Assembly: GCF_003730115.1 (NCBI RefSeq)
Contig: NZ_RJVP01000002.1
Span: forward strand, 434,001 to 498,000
Source of the DNA: Pseudomethylobacillus aquaticus
Lineage (GTDB): Bacteria > Pseudomonadota > Gammaproteobacteria > Burkholderiales > Methylophilaceae
DNA length: 64,000 nucleotides
Direction: 5' to 3'
Both the position numbers and the translations under genes were made by a program. The notes under the pieces were generated by a model that saw only the letters and a list, made by a program, of their open reading frames with translations, did not search any database and had not been told where the DNA came from. Positions 37,073-46,738 of the stretch are shown here, piece by piece; position 1 is the first letter of the stretch, and each line of letters opens with the position of its first letter.

Positions 37073-38856
37073 AAGTGATGAAAATGCGCGCGTTTACTTT
37101 TGTCGCCAGCGCCGGTCTAGCGACTATCGGCTTACTTGCGTCTTGTGCAGGCCCCTCCTGGGTCAGCGATAAATCCACCTCCAGCCGCATCGAGCAGGAA
37201 GTGAAGCAGGCGGCACAGCCTGCGGCCTCCGAGCGACCTTCTGCCGCCGTCAGCGATGCACTGTTGCCGCCGCTGCGCATCCCCTTGCCAAAATCCACCG
37301 CCAAACAGCTGGACCCGCGTTTTGATCTGGTCATCAACAAGGCGCCAGCCAGCCAGGTGTTGATGGGCATCGTGAGTGGCACCCGCTACAGCATGCTGGT
37401 GAGCCCGGAAGTGAACAACATCATTTCGGTCAACCTCAAGGACGTGACCGTGTTCGAAGCGCTGGATGCGCTGCGCGAGCTGTACGGGTTTGAATACAAG
37501 GTGGATGGCACGCGCATCCTGGTCGAACCGCAAAGCATCCAGACGCGCGTGTTCCAGGTTAATTACATCGCCGGTCAGCGTCGTGGTTCGTCGGACACGC
37601 GGGTGATCTCCGGCTCGGTCAATTCGGGTGGTAACAATCGCCAGAATCAGGGTTCCAATCAGGGTAACACCGGCACTCAGGGGCTGTCCGGCACCGGGAA
37701 TAACACCAATCAGTTCGGTAACAATAATGTACGTACCCCCATCATCAGTACCAGTATCACCACCTCCAGCGACAGCGATTTCTGGACAGAGCTGACCACT
37801 GGCCTGGAAAGCATCGTGGGCGAAGAGCCAGGACGGCGGGTGGTGGTCAATGTGCAGTCCGGGGTGGTGCTGGTGCGTGCCATGCCCAAGGAGATCCGCA
37901 ATGTCGAATCCTTCCTCAAGCTCATGCAGGTCAACATCGAGCGGCAGGTGATCCTGGAAGCCAAGATCGTCAATGTGCAACTCAACGACCGTTCGCAAGC
38001 TGGCGTGAACTGGGCGTTCTTCGGCGCCAACGGCAATCGCCCCAGTCAGGGCATCGCGGGCAACATAGGCCCCAACACCCAGCTGGCCAGCTCCGGTAAC
38101 GGAGCACTCAGCAGCAGCAACGTGACGGCCACCGATGGCAGTGTGCTCAACAACAACGCCACTTCGCTGGGTAACTCGCTGTTCGCCGTGGCCTTGCAGG
38201 GCACCAATTTCGCGGCTTTGCTGACCTTCCTGGAAAGTCAGGGCGATGTGCAGGTGTTGTCCAGTCCGCGTATCGCCACCATCAACAATCAGAAAGCGGT
38301 ACTCAAGGTGGGCACAGACGAGTTCTTCGTCACTGGCGTGTCCACCAGCACGGTGGCCTCTACCGGCGCCACCACCACAGTGCCTGAAGTGACCCTGCAA
38401 CCGTTCTTTTCCGGCATCGCGCTGGATGTGACGCCGCAGATCGACAAGGACGACAATATCATTCTGCACATCCACCCTTCCGTGAGTCAGGTCACCACGG
38501 TGGTCCGTCAGATCAGCCTGGGTGGCAACCTGAGCCAGGTCAGCCTGCCACTCGCCTCCAGCAATATCAGCGAGACAGACAGCATCGTGCGTACCCGTGA
38601 TGGCCGCGTGATCGCCATTGGCGGCCTGATGACCGAGAACAATACGCGTGATCGCGCCCGGGTGCCCGGTCTGGGCGACCTCAAGGGGATAGGCAACGCC
38701 TTCCGTCAGCGCAGCGCCAGCCTGAGCAAGACCGAGCTGGTGATCCTGCTCAAGGCCACCGTGGTGCAAGGCAGCGACAGCTGGAGTGAGGATGCCCTGG
38801 ATGTGCAGCGCAGGCTGGAACAGATGCGCCGCACCACGCCTGCGGAGGCGCGCTGA
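37069..38856 (+). CDS. mshL: MSHA outer-membrane secretin MshL
   Basis: 595 residues. Lipoprotein signal with lipobox LLASC (Cys about residue 26). Secretin N0-type domain (FDLVINKAPASQVLMGIVSG with VNLKDVTVFEALDALRELYG), an Asn/Gln/Gly-rich linker (about 185-222), N1-type domain, and the secretin channel (about 300-575) with VQVLSSPRIATINNQKAVLKVG and IVRTRDGRVIAIGGLMTENN. Forms the channel through which the pilus leaves. The 3' neighbour mshM starts 3 bases later. Confidence 0.95.
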   Translation: MKVMKMRAFTFVASAGLATIGLLASCAGPSWVSDKSTSSRIEQEVKQAAQPAASERPSAAVSDALLPPLRIPLPKSTAKQLDPRFDLVINKAPASQVLMGIVSGTRYSMLVSPEVNNIISVNLKDVTVFEALDALRELYGFEYKVDGTRILVEPQSIQTRVFQVNYIAGQRRGSSDTRVISGSVNSGGNNRQNQGSNQGNTGTQGLSGTGNNTNQFGNNNVRTPIISTSITTSSDSDFWTELTTGLESIVGEEPGRRVVVNVQSGVVLVRAMPKEIRNVESFLKLMQVNIERQVILEAKIVNVQLNDRSQAGVNWAFFGANGNRPSQGIAGNIGPNTQLASSGNGALSSSNVTATDGSVLNNNATSLGNSLFAVALQGTNFAALLTFLESQGDVQVLSSPRIATINNQKAVLKVGTDEFFVTGVSTSTVASTGATTTVPEVTLQPFFSGIALDVTPQIDKDDNIILHIHPSVSQVTTVVRQISLGGNLSQVSLPLASSNISETDSIVRTRDGRVIAIGGLMTENNTRDRARVPGLGDLKGIGNAFRQRSASLSKTELVILLKATVVQGSDSWSEDALDVQRRLEQMRRTTPAEAR

Positions 38857-38859
38857 AGC

Positions 38860-39756
38860 ATGTACCTTGACCACTTCGGTCTGACCGAGCTGCCGTTCAA
38901 TATCACGCCAGATACCAGCTTCTTCTTTGCCTCGCGCAGTTATCAGGAGGCGCTCAACACCTTGCTGATCGCCGTGAGCGCAGGCGAGGGCTTCATCAAG
39001 ATCACCGGCGAGGTCGGGGCTGGCAAGACCTTGCTGTGTCGCAAGCTGATGGCCAGTTTGGGCCCGGAATACAAGGTGGCGTATCTACCCAACCCGTATC
39101 TGGAGCCGCGCTCCTTGCTGATGATGCTGGCCACCGAGCTGTCCATTTCACTGCCGGAAGGAGCCGGTCAGCACGAAGTGCTGAATGCCCTGAATCTTGG
39201 CCTGCTGGAATTCGCGCGTCAGGAGACGCGTGTGGTGGTGTGTCTGGACGAAGTGCAAGCCATGCCCATCGAAACACTGGAAGCCCTGCGCCTGCTCAGT
39301 AATCTGGAAACCGAGAAGCGCAAGTTGCTGCAAGTGGTGATCTTTGGTCAGCCTGAGCTGGAAGATAAACTCAGCCACCCATCCATCCGTCAGTTACGTC
39401 AGCGCATCAGCTTCGACTACAAACTGGACCGCATGGGCCTCAATGAACTGCATGCCTACCTCATGCACAGGCTGTTCATCGCCGGTTATCGTGGTCCGCG
39501 CCTGTTCACCGGTGCCGCTCTGTGGTGGCTGCATGCCTATGCACGTGGTACGCCACGTTTGATCAACATCCTTGCGCACAAATCGCTGCTGGCTGCATTT
39601 GGCCGTGGCCAGCATAGTGTGGGTATGCGCGAGGTGCGCGCGGCGGCGGCAGATACCTGCGCCGTCGGCCTGCGCTGGCGCCCGCTGTGGTTGGGCAGCG
39701 CGCTGGCGCTGGTGCTGGGTATCGCTGGTGCGACCTTGTGGATGGTGCAAAAATGA
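38860..39756 (+). CDS. mshM: MSHA biogenesis AAA ATPase MshM (ExeA-like)
   Basis: 298 residues. Begins MYLDHFGLTELPFNITPDTSFFF, the ExeA/MshM signature. Walker A GEVGAGKT (about 50-57), Walker B VVVCLDEVQAMP (about 126-136), sensor RQLRQRISFDYKL, and one C-terminal transmembrane helix (about 277-295). It is thought to help assemble the secretin through the cell wall. The stop overlaps mshN (ATGA). Confidence 0.93.
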   Translation: MYLDHFGLTELPFNITPDTSFFFASRSYQEALNTLLIAVSAGEGFIKITGEVGAGKTLLCRKLMASLGPEYKVAYLPNPYLEPRSLLMMLATELSISLPEGAGQHEVLNALNLGLLEFARQETRVVVCLDEVQAMPIETLEALRLLSNLETEKRKLLQVVIFGQPELEDKLSHPSIRQLRQRISFDYKLDRMGLNELHAYLMHRLFIAGYRGPRLFTGAALWWLHAYARGTPRLINILAHKSLLAAFGRGQHSVGMREVRAAAADTCAVGLRWRPLWLGSALALVLGIAGATLWMVQK

Positions 39757-40796
39757 GCTTGATCAATCAGATGCTGCAAGACCTGGAGCGGCGTAACGCG
39801 GGTGTGGCGAGCCCGAGTCGCCAGCCTATCCCGGTACAGGCGGCCCCGGGCCGTCGCAAGCGCTACTGGCCTGTGCTGTTATGCCTGGTGCTGCTGGCTT
39901 TGTTGCTGTGGCAGGCGCAGCCCTGGTTGTTGGCCTGGTGGCAGCAGTACCGTACCCCCGCTGCACCCCCGCCTGTTGCCGAGCCTGCGCCAGTCGCGCC
40001 GCCAGCGGCAGCCCCCGCCGAGCAGCATTATCATGCCTTGCATCTGCTTGAATCCACGCTTTCCGAGCTGCCGGCCAGCCCATCCATCCCGGCTACCGCC
40101 AGACGTTCCAGCCCGAGTGCTTCCAATGTGAACAGGCCAGCAAAGTCAGAGGCTGGGGCTGTTGACAGCAAGCCGCTGACGGAAGGGCGTGGCAACAGCC
40201 TGAAACAGTTCAGTCCCGAACAGCAATCCGCCAACCAGTACCGCCAGGCCGTGGATTTCCTGCAACAGGGGCGCGTGGCAGAAGCGCAGGCCTTGCTGAG
40301 CCAGGCGCTGACGGCGGATCCTCGCAATCATGATGCACGGCAGATGCTGGTGGGCCTGCACCTGGATAATCAGCGTCACGTGCAGGCCATCGCCTTGTTG
40401 CAGCAGGGCTTGCAGCAAGACCCCAAACAAACCGGTTTCAGCATGACCCTGGCACGTCTGCAACTGGAGGCGGCGGATCTGACCGGCGCGCTGGTGACCA
40501 TGCAACAGGCCTTACCGTATGCGGCGGATGATGCCGACTATCATGGCTTCTATGCCGCCCTGCTGCAGCGTGAAGGCAGTCATGAGGCGGCCGCACAGCA
40601 CTATCTCACTGCGTTGCGTACGCGTCCCGAGAATGCCAGCTGGCTGATCGGGCTGGGCATCTCCTGGCAGGCTTCCGGCAAGCTGGCCGATGCGCGCGAA
40701 GCTTATCAGCGCGCCCAGCAGGACCCTGGGCTCAGCAGCCAACTGGCGCAATTCGTCGACCAGCGCCTCAAGCAGATCAATCAGCGACTGCGCTGA
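39753..40796 (+). CDS. mshN: MSHA biogenesis TPR protein MshN
   Basis: 347 residues from ATG 39753. Starts MSLINQMLQDLERRN, the MshN signature; transmembrane helix (about 32-50), Pro/Ala-rich periplasmic linker (about 65-100), and four to five TPR units (about 165-340, for example AVDFLQQGRVAEAQALLSQAL). Last gene of the locus; comF converges 32 bases further on. Probably a periplasmic scaffold. Confidence 0.9.
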   Translation: MSLINQMLQDLERRNAGVASPSRQPIPVQAAPGRRKRYWPVLLCLVLLALLLWQAQPWLLAWWQQYRTPAAPPPVAEPAPVAPPAAAPAEQHYHALHLLESTLSELPASPSIPATARRSSPSASNVNRPAKSEAGAVDSKPLTEGRGNSLKQFSPEQQSANQYRQAVDFLQQGRVAEAQALLSQALTADPRNHDARQMLVGLHLDNQRHVQAIALLQQGLQQDPKQTGFSMTLARLQLEAADLTGALVTMQQALPYAADDADYHGFYAALLQREGSHEAAAQHYLTALRTRPENASWLIGLGISWQASGKLADAREAYQRAQQDPGLSSQLAQFVDQRLKQINQRLR

Positions 40797-40827
40797 TCTC
40801 GATATGGCATGTCGCTAACGGCATGCA

Positions 40828-41523
40828 CTAGTTGGTATGCGTGCGTGCCAGCACCCAGCAACTGACCCGCGCGGCACCAGCTTTTTTCACGCAGCTCGCC
40901 AGCGCATGCAGGCTGGCGCCGGTGGTCATCACATCATCCACCAACAGCACATGGCGGCCGTCCAGCCTGGTTTTGCACACAAAGGCATTGCGCAGGTTGC
41001 GGCTGCGCTGACGCAGCGGCAGGCCGACTTGTGGGGGTGTCGCCAAAACCCGTTCGCAGTCTTGCAGCGCCACCGGCACAGACAGTGTTCTAGCCAGCAG
41101 GCGGGCGATTTCGGCAGCCTGATTGAAGCCGCGCATGCGCAAACGGTCACGGTGCAAGGGCATGGGGATGATGCAGTCCACAGGGGTTTGCAGCTGCAGT
41201 TTCTCCGCCATCAGGCTGGCAAAGTTGTGCGCGAGTGCGAGGCGTGCCTGATATTTATAGGCATGTAATAGCGCAGCGACCGGGTAGTCGTAGCGGAACA
41301 CCGCCTGTGTGGCGTCGAATGCAGGTGGGTTTTGCAGGCATTGGCCGCATAACTGGCCCGCCGCTGCGGGCAGGGCGCAGCATGGGCAATGTGCCGCAGT
41401 GAGCCATGGCAAGTCGGCCAGACAGCCGGAACATACGCCGTGGGCCTCAGCCTGGTGCTGCTCGCACAGCAGGCACCAGGGTTGCCACAGCGATTGAGTA
41501 ATTTTTAACCAGTCGTCAATCAA
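40828..41523 (-). CDS. ComF family phosphoribosyltransferase-like protein
   Basis: 231 residues from TTG 41523, chosen because GAGGGA lies 6 bases before it and no ATG in this frame is near the family start; a longer frame to 41736 lacks homology-like sequence. The N-terminal double zinc finger (CLLC, CSGC, CPCC, CGQC) is followed by a type I PRTase fold with the PRPP loop VLLVDDVMTTGAS (about 190-202). ComF/GntX proteins act in DNA uptake in some bacteria; in most Gram-negatives the role is unclear. Convergent with mshN. Confidence 0.9.
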   Translation of the reverse strand: MIDDWLKITQSLWQPWCLLCEQHQAEAHGVCSGCLADLPWLTAAHCPCCALPAAAGQLCGQCLQNPPAFDATQAVFRYDYPVAALLHAYKYQARLALAHNFASLMAEKLQLQTPVDCIIPMPLHRDRLRMRGFNQAAEIARLLARTLSVPVALQDCERVLATPPQVGLPLRQRSRNLRNAFVCKTRLDGRHVLLVDDVMTTGASLHALASCVKKAGAARVSCWVLARTHTN

Positions 41524-41617
41524 ATGGCATCCCTCGGTTTGACAAGATATAATGCGGACCAGGCTAAGACGCCTGTTTCGTATCACCTCATTGACCTTAA
41601 GCGATTGAGCACAGCAC

Positions 41618-42004
41618 ATGCCGGTTAAACTGATCAGCCCCAAGCAGCAAATGCGTGCGGCCCAGAGCTTCCCGTTCTTTTCCAGTATCGCCATCCTGAT
41701 CCCGGTGCTGATCCCGATCTGGATCGCCGCTTCCATCTTTGTCTACGCCGCTGTGGCGCATCATCCCAACGACAAAGTATGTGCTTACCTGGTGCCTGCC
41801 GGCTATCGCTTCTATGGGGTATTGGGTGCCTGGGTGGTGGTGTTGAACTTCAGCTCACATCTGGCCAATATGGTGGGTGGTGCGCTGAACCTGGCCTTGC
41901 TGTTGTGGGCCATCAGTATCCTGGTGGTGGTGCCACTTGGTGTACGCGATGTGCTGCGTGCACAACGCGCCAACTGGTGTGAGATCGAGCATCAGGCTGA
42001 ATAA
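41618..42004 (+). CDS. Small inner-membrane protein of unknown function
   Basis: 128 residues with three hydrophobic stretches (about 22-45 IAILIPVLIPIWIAASIFVYAAV, 65-80 and 90-107). Loop Cys residues (KVCAYLV, NWCEIE). No family recognised. It precedes bioB by 6 bases on the same strand and could be the first gene of the bio operon. A TTGACA at 41539 and a TATAAT at 41548 lie in the comF-facing gap but are not spaced as one promoter. Confidence 0.7.
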   Translation: MPVKLISPKQQMRAAQSFPFFSSIAILIPVLIPIWIAASIFVYAAVAHHPNDKVCAYLVPAGYRFYGVLGAWVVVLNFSSHLANMVGGALNLALLLWAISILVVVPLGVRDVLRAQRANWCEIEHQAE

Positions 42005-42010
42005 GAACAA

Positions 42011-43024
42011 ATGGAGAACACTATGCTGGAAACCGTCATTGATACCCGTGCGCTGAGCAAGCGTGCCCCTGAGCCAGAATTGCAGGCCGCCGCCCCGCGC
42101 TGGGCCGTGCAAGACATCGTGGCCTTGTTCGAGCTGCCGTTCAGTGACCTGATGCACCGTGCACAGACCGTGCATCGCAAGCATTTCGACCCGAACGCGG
42201 TGCAAGTCAGCACCTTGTTATCGATCAAGACCGGCGGCTGTTCTGAAGATTGCGGCTATTGTCCGCAAGCGGCGCGCTACCACACCGAGGTCGAGAACGA
42301 GCCGCTGATGGCGCTGGCCGATGTGGTGGCCGCAGCGCAGGCAGCCAAGGACAGCGGCGCAACGCGTTTCTGCATGGGAGCTGCCTGGCGCGGCCCCAAG
42401 CAGCGTGACCTGGAGCCGGTGCTGGAGATGGTCAAAGCCGTCAAGGCGATGGGTCTGGAAAGTTGTGCCACGCTGGGCATGCTCAAGGACGGTCAGGCTG
42501 AACAGCTGCGTGATGCCGGCCTCGATTACTACAACCATAATCTGGACACTGCGCCGGAGTATTACGGTGACGTGATCACCACACGTACTTATCAAGACCG
42601 CCTGGACACGCTGGACCGTGTGCGTTCTGCCGATATCCATGTCTGCTCCGGCGGCATCATCGGCATGGGCGAGACGCGCGTGCAGCGCGCTGGCCTGCTG
42701 GCGCAACTGGCCAATATGGAACAGCCGCCCGAGAGCGTGCCCATCAACTTGCTCACGCAGGTGGAGGGGACGCCCATGCACGGTACCGAAGCGCTGGATC
42801 CGCTGGAATTCGTGCGTACCATCGCTGCCGCGCGTATCACCATGCCGACCAGTCATGTACGCCTGTCGGCGGGCCGTCAAAGCATGCACGAAGGTATCCA
42901 GGCGCTGTGTTTCCTGGCCGGTGCCAACTCCATTTTCTACGGTGAGAAGCTGCTCACCACCGGCAATCCCGAGGTGGATGCAGACCGTGCACTGTTCGCC
43001 AAGCTCGGCATCAACCAAGCCTGA
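42011..43024 (+). CDS. bioB: Biotin synthase
   Basis: 337 residues (or 333 from the ATG at 42023). Radical-SAM motif CSEDCGYC (about residues 77-84) binds the 4Fe-4S cluster. Conserved [12 protein letters not shown] and [12 protein letters not shown], with the Arg ligand of the sacrificial 2Fe-2S cluster, are present. Inserts sulfur into dethiobiotin. First biotin gene in the order bioB-F-H-C-D. Confidence 0.98.
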   Translation: MENTMLETVIDTRALSKRAPEPELQAAAPRWAVQDIVALFELPFSDLMHRAQTVHRKHFDPNAVQVSTLLSIKTGGCSEDCGYCPQAARYHTEVENEPLMALADVVAAAQAAKDSGATRFCMGAAWRGPKQRDLEPVLEMVKAVKAMGLESCATLGMLKDGQAEQLRDAGLDYYNHNLDTAPEYYGDVITTRTYQDRLDTLDRVRSADIHVCSGGIIGMGETRVQRAGLLAQLANMEQPPESVPINLLTQVEGTPMHGTEALDPLEFVRTIAAARITMPTSHVRLSAGRQSMHEGIQALCFLAGANSIFYGEKLLTTGNPEVDADRALFAKLGINQA

Positions 43025-43032
43025 TCCGGCGT

Positions 43033-44208
43033 GTGTCTGATTCACTTCTGGGCGAGCTGAAGGCGGCACTGGATGCGCGCGCAGCAGCGGGTCTGCTGCG
43101 CAGACGCCGCCTGCTGGAATCGCCACAAGGCGCGCATGTGCGTGTGGACGGTGCCGAGGTCATCTCCTTCTGCAGCAATGACTATCTGGGGTTGGCGCAG
43201 CATCCGCAACTGATCGCCGCCATGCAGCAAGGCGCTGCCGAGGCCGGTGTGGGCAGCGGTGCGTCGCACCTCATCACCGGTCATCACCGCTACCATCAGG
43301 CGCTGGAACAGGCTTTGGCCGAGTTCGTCGCCATGCCCGCCAGCCTGCTGTTCAGCACCGGCTATATGGCCAATCTGGGGGTGATCACCGCGCTGCTGGG
43401 CCGTGATGATGCCATCTTCGCCGACAAGCTCAATCACGCCTCACTTAATGATGCTGCCGTGCTATGCCGGGCACAGCTGCATCGTTTTGCCCACAACGAC
43501 ATGGTCATGCTGGAACGTCAGCTGGCGACCAGTACGGCCAAGCGCAAGCTGGTGGCGGTGGATGCCGTATTCAGCATGGATGGTGACCTGGCTCCGCTGA
43601 CCGCCTTGCTGGCCTTGTGCGAACGCTACGATGCCTGGCTGTATCTGGATGACGCACATGGCTTTGGTGTGCTCGGTCCGCATGGGCAGGGCGCTGCTGC
43701 CGCGTTCGGACTATATTCGGACCGGCTCATCTACATGGCCACGCTGGGCAAGGCGGCCGGTGTGGCCGGTGCTTTCGTGGCCGGTGCACAGCTCGTGATC
43801 GATTATCTGCAGCAGTCTGCGCGCAGCCATATCTATACCACCGCGGCCCCGCCAGCATTGGCAGCCACGTTGCTGACAGCTTTGCCGCTGATCGCACAGC
43901 AAGACTGGCGACGCCAGCACTTGCATCACCTGATCGCCATGCTGCAGTCAGGCTTGCAGCATGGACGCTGGCCTCTGCTGCCCTCAGCGACAGCGATTCA
44001 GCCGCTGCTGGTGGGCGACAATCACCAGGCATTGGCGCTCAGTGAGTACTTGCTCGCGCGTGGCTTGCTGGTACCGGCCATCCGCCCGCCCACCGTGCCT
44101 GCCGGTACGGCCAGGCTGCGTATCTCGCTGAGTGCAGCGCATACGGTAGACGATGTGCAAGGCCTGCTGACGGCTTTGCATGCTGCCGCGCAGGAGATCG
44201 CCGCATGA
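43033..44208 (+). CDS. bioF: 8-amino-7-oxononanoate synthase
   Basis: 391 residues from GTG 43033. PLP-dependent alpha-oxoamine synthase: FCSNDYLGLAQHP, GSGASHLITGHH, DDAHGFGVLGPHG with the PLP-contacting Asp, and the Schiff-base Lys in MATLGKAAG (about 240). Condenses pimeloyl-ACP with alanine. The stop overlaps bioH (ATGA), so expression is coupled. Confidence 0.97.
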   Translation: MSDSLLGELKAALDARAAAGLLRRRRLLESPQGAHVRVDGAEVISFCSNDYLGLAQHPQLIAAMQQGAAEAGVGSGASHLITGHHRYHQALEQALAEFVAMPASLLFSTGYMANLGVITALLGRDDAIFADKLNHASLNDAAVLCRAQLHRFAHNDMVMLERQLATSTAKRKLVAVDAVFSMDGDLAPLTALLALCERYDAWLYLDDAHGFGVLGPHGQGAAAAFGLYSDRLIYMATLGKAAGVAGAFVAGAQLVIDYLQQSARSHIYTTAAPPALAATLLTALPLIAQQDWRRQHLHHLIAMLQSGLQHGRWPLLPSATAIQPLLVGDNHQALALSEYLLARGLLVPAIRPPTVPAGTARLRISLSAAHTVDDVQGLLTALHAAAQEIAA

Positions 44209-45029
44209 GCATGCACATGGAAATACACGGCAGCGGTCAGCCGCTGGTGATGATACATGGCTGGGGCATGCATGCTGCGGTGTGGTATCCGCTGCTGCCA
44301 TTGCTCACGCCACATTTCGAACTGCATCTGCTGGACTTGCCGGGCATGGGCTACAGTCAGGACTGCGCGCTTGGTGACCTGGATGCGGTCACGGCGACCG
44401 TGGCGGCCAGCCTGCCAGCCTCCGCCCATGTGTGCGGCTGGTCATTGGGCGGACAGGTGGCGATGCGTCTGGCACAGCATTATCCGCAGCGTGTGCAAAA
44501 GCTGGTGCTGATAGGCAGCACGCCTTGTTTCGTCAATAAACCGGACTGGCAGCATGGCATCCATGCGGATGTGTTTCACAGCTTTTCAGCCTCTGCCACC
44601 GAGGATAGCCGCGCTACCCTGCTCAAGTTCCTGACCTTGCAATGCATGGGGGCCAGTGACAGCCGCGACATCGTGCGCCAGTTGCGCGAGCAGTTCGAAC
44701 AACGCCCGCCTGCTGCACAAGCCGCCTTGATGGACGCCCTGCATATCCTGCTGGAAACCGATCTGCGCACAGTGTGGTCACAACTGCCGCAAACTACGCT
44801 GCTGATCCATGGCGACAAGGACGCACTGGCGCCTGTGGCCTCTGCCCGCTGGCTGGCTGCACAGCGTCCGGGTAGCAGGCTGCAGGTGATCGCCGGTGCT
44901 GCGCATGCGCCATTCCTATCGCATCGTCATGACCTTGCCCAGATGTTGCTGGCGTTCCTGCAGGCCGATGCGCCTGCGGCTGCCGGTGCCGAACCCCTTT
45001 CCCAACCACTCGTTTCCACTGCAAGTTGA
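44205..45029 (+). CDS. bioH: Pimeloyl-[acyl-carrier protein] methyl ester esterase
   Basis: 274 residues, alpha/beta hydrolase. Nucleophile elbow GWSLGG (Ser about residue 80), acid in HGDKDALAP, and catalytic His in GAAHAPFLSH. Removes the methyl ester from pimeloyl-ACP, ending the BioC-BioH disguise route. Position between bioF and bioC makes the assignment secure. Confidence 0.95.
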   Translation: MSMHMEIHGSGQPLVMIHGWGMHAAVWYPLLPLLTPHFELHLLDLPGMGYSQDCALGDLDAVTATVAASLPASAHVCGWSLGGQVAMRLAQHYPQRVQKLVLIGSTPCFVNKPDWQHGIHADVFHSFSASATEDSRATLLKFLTLQCMGASDSRDIVRQLREQFEQRPPAAQAALMDALHILLETDLRTVWSQLPQTTLLIHGDKDALAPVASARWLAAQRPGSRLQVIAGAAHAPFLSHRHDLAQMLLAFLQADAPAAAGAEPLSQPLVSTAS

Positions 45030-45036
45030 GCCTCGA

Positions 45037-45978
45037 TTGACTACGCACACCTCTGATCAGATCGATCCTTATCACATGGACAAAGCGCGGGTACGCGCCT
45101 CTTTCAGTCGCGCCGCCCGCTACTACGATGCGGCGGCGGTGTTACAGACCGAGGTGCGTGCCCGCATGCTGGAGCGTCTGGATCCTATCAAGATCGCACC
45201 GGCAGCCATCCTGGATGCGGGCTGCGGCACCGGTGCGGGTAGCGAGGCCTTGCGGCAGCGTTTTCCGCAGGCGCGCTTGTACGCGCTGGATATCGCCATG
45301 GGCATGCTGCACATGACGCGCCAGCGCTTCTCAGGCTGGCGTCGCTGGTGGAAAGCGCTGCGTGGTGCTGCAGCCCCTGAACTGCTGTCAGGCGATATCG
45401 AACAATTACCGGTCGCCAGTGCCAGCATGGACATGCTGTGGTCCAACCTCGCCGTGCAATGGTGCAACGATCTGGATGCCGCTTTCATGGAAGCGCAGCG
45501 TGTGTTGCGTCCGGGCGGTCTGTTCATTTTCAGCACCTTCGGCCCGGATACGCTGAAGGAACTGCGTGCCGCCAGTGCTGCCGACCCTGAGCATGTGCAT
45601 GTGAGCCGCTTCATCGATATGCATGACATTGGTGATGCGCTGGTGCGTGCCGGTTTCAGCGCACCGGTGCTGGATGTAGAGCGCTTCGTGCTCACCTACG
45701 ACAATGTGGTCGACCTGATGCGTGACCTCAAGGCCATAGGCGCACACAACGCGGCAGATGGCCGTCATCGCGGTTTGCAAGGGCGTGGTTTTCTGCGTCA
45801 GCTCACCGAGCGTTACGAAGCCTTCCGCCTGCAGGCCGATGCTGGCGAGGCGCTGGGCAAGCTGCCCGCCACCTATGAAGTGGTGTATGCCCATGCCTGG
45901 CGTGCGCCGGAAAAGCTGACAAGCCCGGATGGCGCCATGCCCATCACCTTGCACCGCAAGCGACAGGTGGGCGCATGA
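45037..45978 (+). CDS. bioC: Malonyl-[acyl-carrier protein] O-methyltransferase
   Basis: About 313 residues from TTG 45037 or 300 from ATG 45076; an open frame from 44896 would overlap bioH by 130 bases and is rejected. SAM-binding motif ILDAGCGTGAGSEAL, start DKARVRASFSRAARYYDAAA, and LWSNLAVQWCNDLDAAF are BioC hallmarks. Methylates malonyl-ACP to start pimelate synthesis. The stop overlaps bioD (ATGA). Confidence 0.95.
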   Translation: MTTHTSDQIDPYHMDKARVRASFSRAARYYDAAAVLQTEVRARMLERLDPIKIAPAAILDAGCGTGAGSEALRQRFPQARLYALDIAMGMLHMTRQRFSGWRRWWKALRGAAAPELLSGDIEQLPVASASMDMLWSNLAVQWCNDLDAAFMEAQRVLRPGGLFIFSTFGPDTLKELRAASAADPEHVHVSRFIDMHDIGDALVRAGFSAPVLDVERFVLTYDNVVDLMRDLKAIGAHNAADGRHRGLQGRGFLRQLTERYEAFRLQADAGEALGKLPATYEVVYAHAWRAPEKLTSPDGAMPITLHRKRQVGA

Positions 45979-46682
45979 GCGTAGGCTATTTCATCGCGGG
46001 CACCGATACCGGCGTGGGTAAAACCAGTATCAGCGCATTGCTGATCCGTCATTTTGTGGCCGCTGGCTGGAGCACGCTGGGCATGAAGCCGGTGGCCGCC
46101 GGCTGTGTCTGGCAAGACGGTGTGCTTTGCTCGGACGATGTGCAGCAACTGCTGGCCGCCAGCAATGTGACGGTTGCCCGCGAGCTGGTCAATCCTTATG
46201 CCTTGCTGCCGCCCATTGCGCCACACATCGCCGCAGCACAGGCCGGCTGTGTCATCGATCTGGATGTGATCATCGAAGCGCATGCACAGCTGCAGCAACA
46301 GGCTGAGGTGGTCATCGTGGAAGGGGTGGGCGGTTTCTGTGTGCCGCTCAATGCCGTGGAAGATACAGCTGATCTGGCCCAGCGCCTGGCGTTGCCGGTG
46401 ATCCTGGTAGTGGGTATGCGCCTCGGTTGTCTGAGCCATGCGCTGCTGACCGTGCAGGCGATCGCGGCGCGCGGCCTGGTGCTGGCGGGCTGGGTCGCCA
46501 ACCAGATCGACCCCCAGATGCTGGAATTCGAAGCCAATGTGGATGCGCTCAAACAACGCATCCCGGCACCCTGCATCGCGGTGGTAGCACATTTTAATGA
46601 GACATCTGCATTGCAGGAAACGCCAGCTGGCCATGAGTTATTTGCCGGTTTTGTTTCTCAGCATCGCCAACATCGCGGATAA
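45975..46682 (+). CDS. bioD: ATP-dependent dethiobiotin synthetase
   Basis: 235 residues. P-loop GTDTGVGKT (about residues 8-16), KPVAAGC substrate loop, and VEGVGGFCVPL. Forms the ureido ring of dethiobiotin from diaminononanoate. The bioA aminotransferase is not in the window and must lie elsewhere. xseB begins 56 bases downstream. Confidence 0.96.
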   Translation: MSVGYFIAGTDTGVGKTSISALLIRHFVAAGWSTLGMKPVAAGCVWQDGVLCSDDVQQLLAASNVTVARELVNPYALLPPIAPHIAAAQAGCVIDLDVIIEAHAQLQQQAEVVIVEGVGGFCVPLNAVEDTADLAQRLALPVILVVGMRLGCLSHALLTVQAIAARGLVLAGWVANQIDPQMLEFEANVDALKQRIPAPCIAVVAHFNETSALQETPAGHELFAGFVSQHRQHRG

Positions 46683-46738
46683 TACCGCATGGATGCAAAT
46701 ATCTTTTCCATGAGTCGTTATCTCCGAACCTTTCCTCT

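Noticed and set aside
40797-40830. Short GCATG/CATGC inverted repeat between mshN and comF as terminator
   Set aside because: Only a 5-bp stem without T-run; too weak to support.
41539-41553. TTGACA and TATAAT as a promoter of the small membrane protein or comF
   Set aside because: The two hexamers are 3 bases apart, so they cannot form one promoter.
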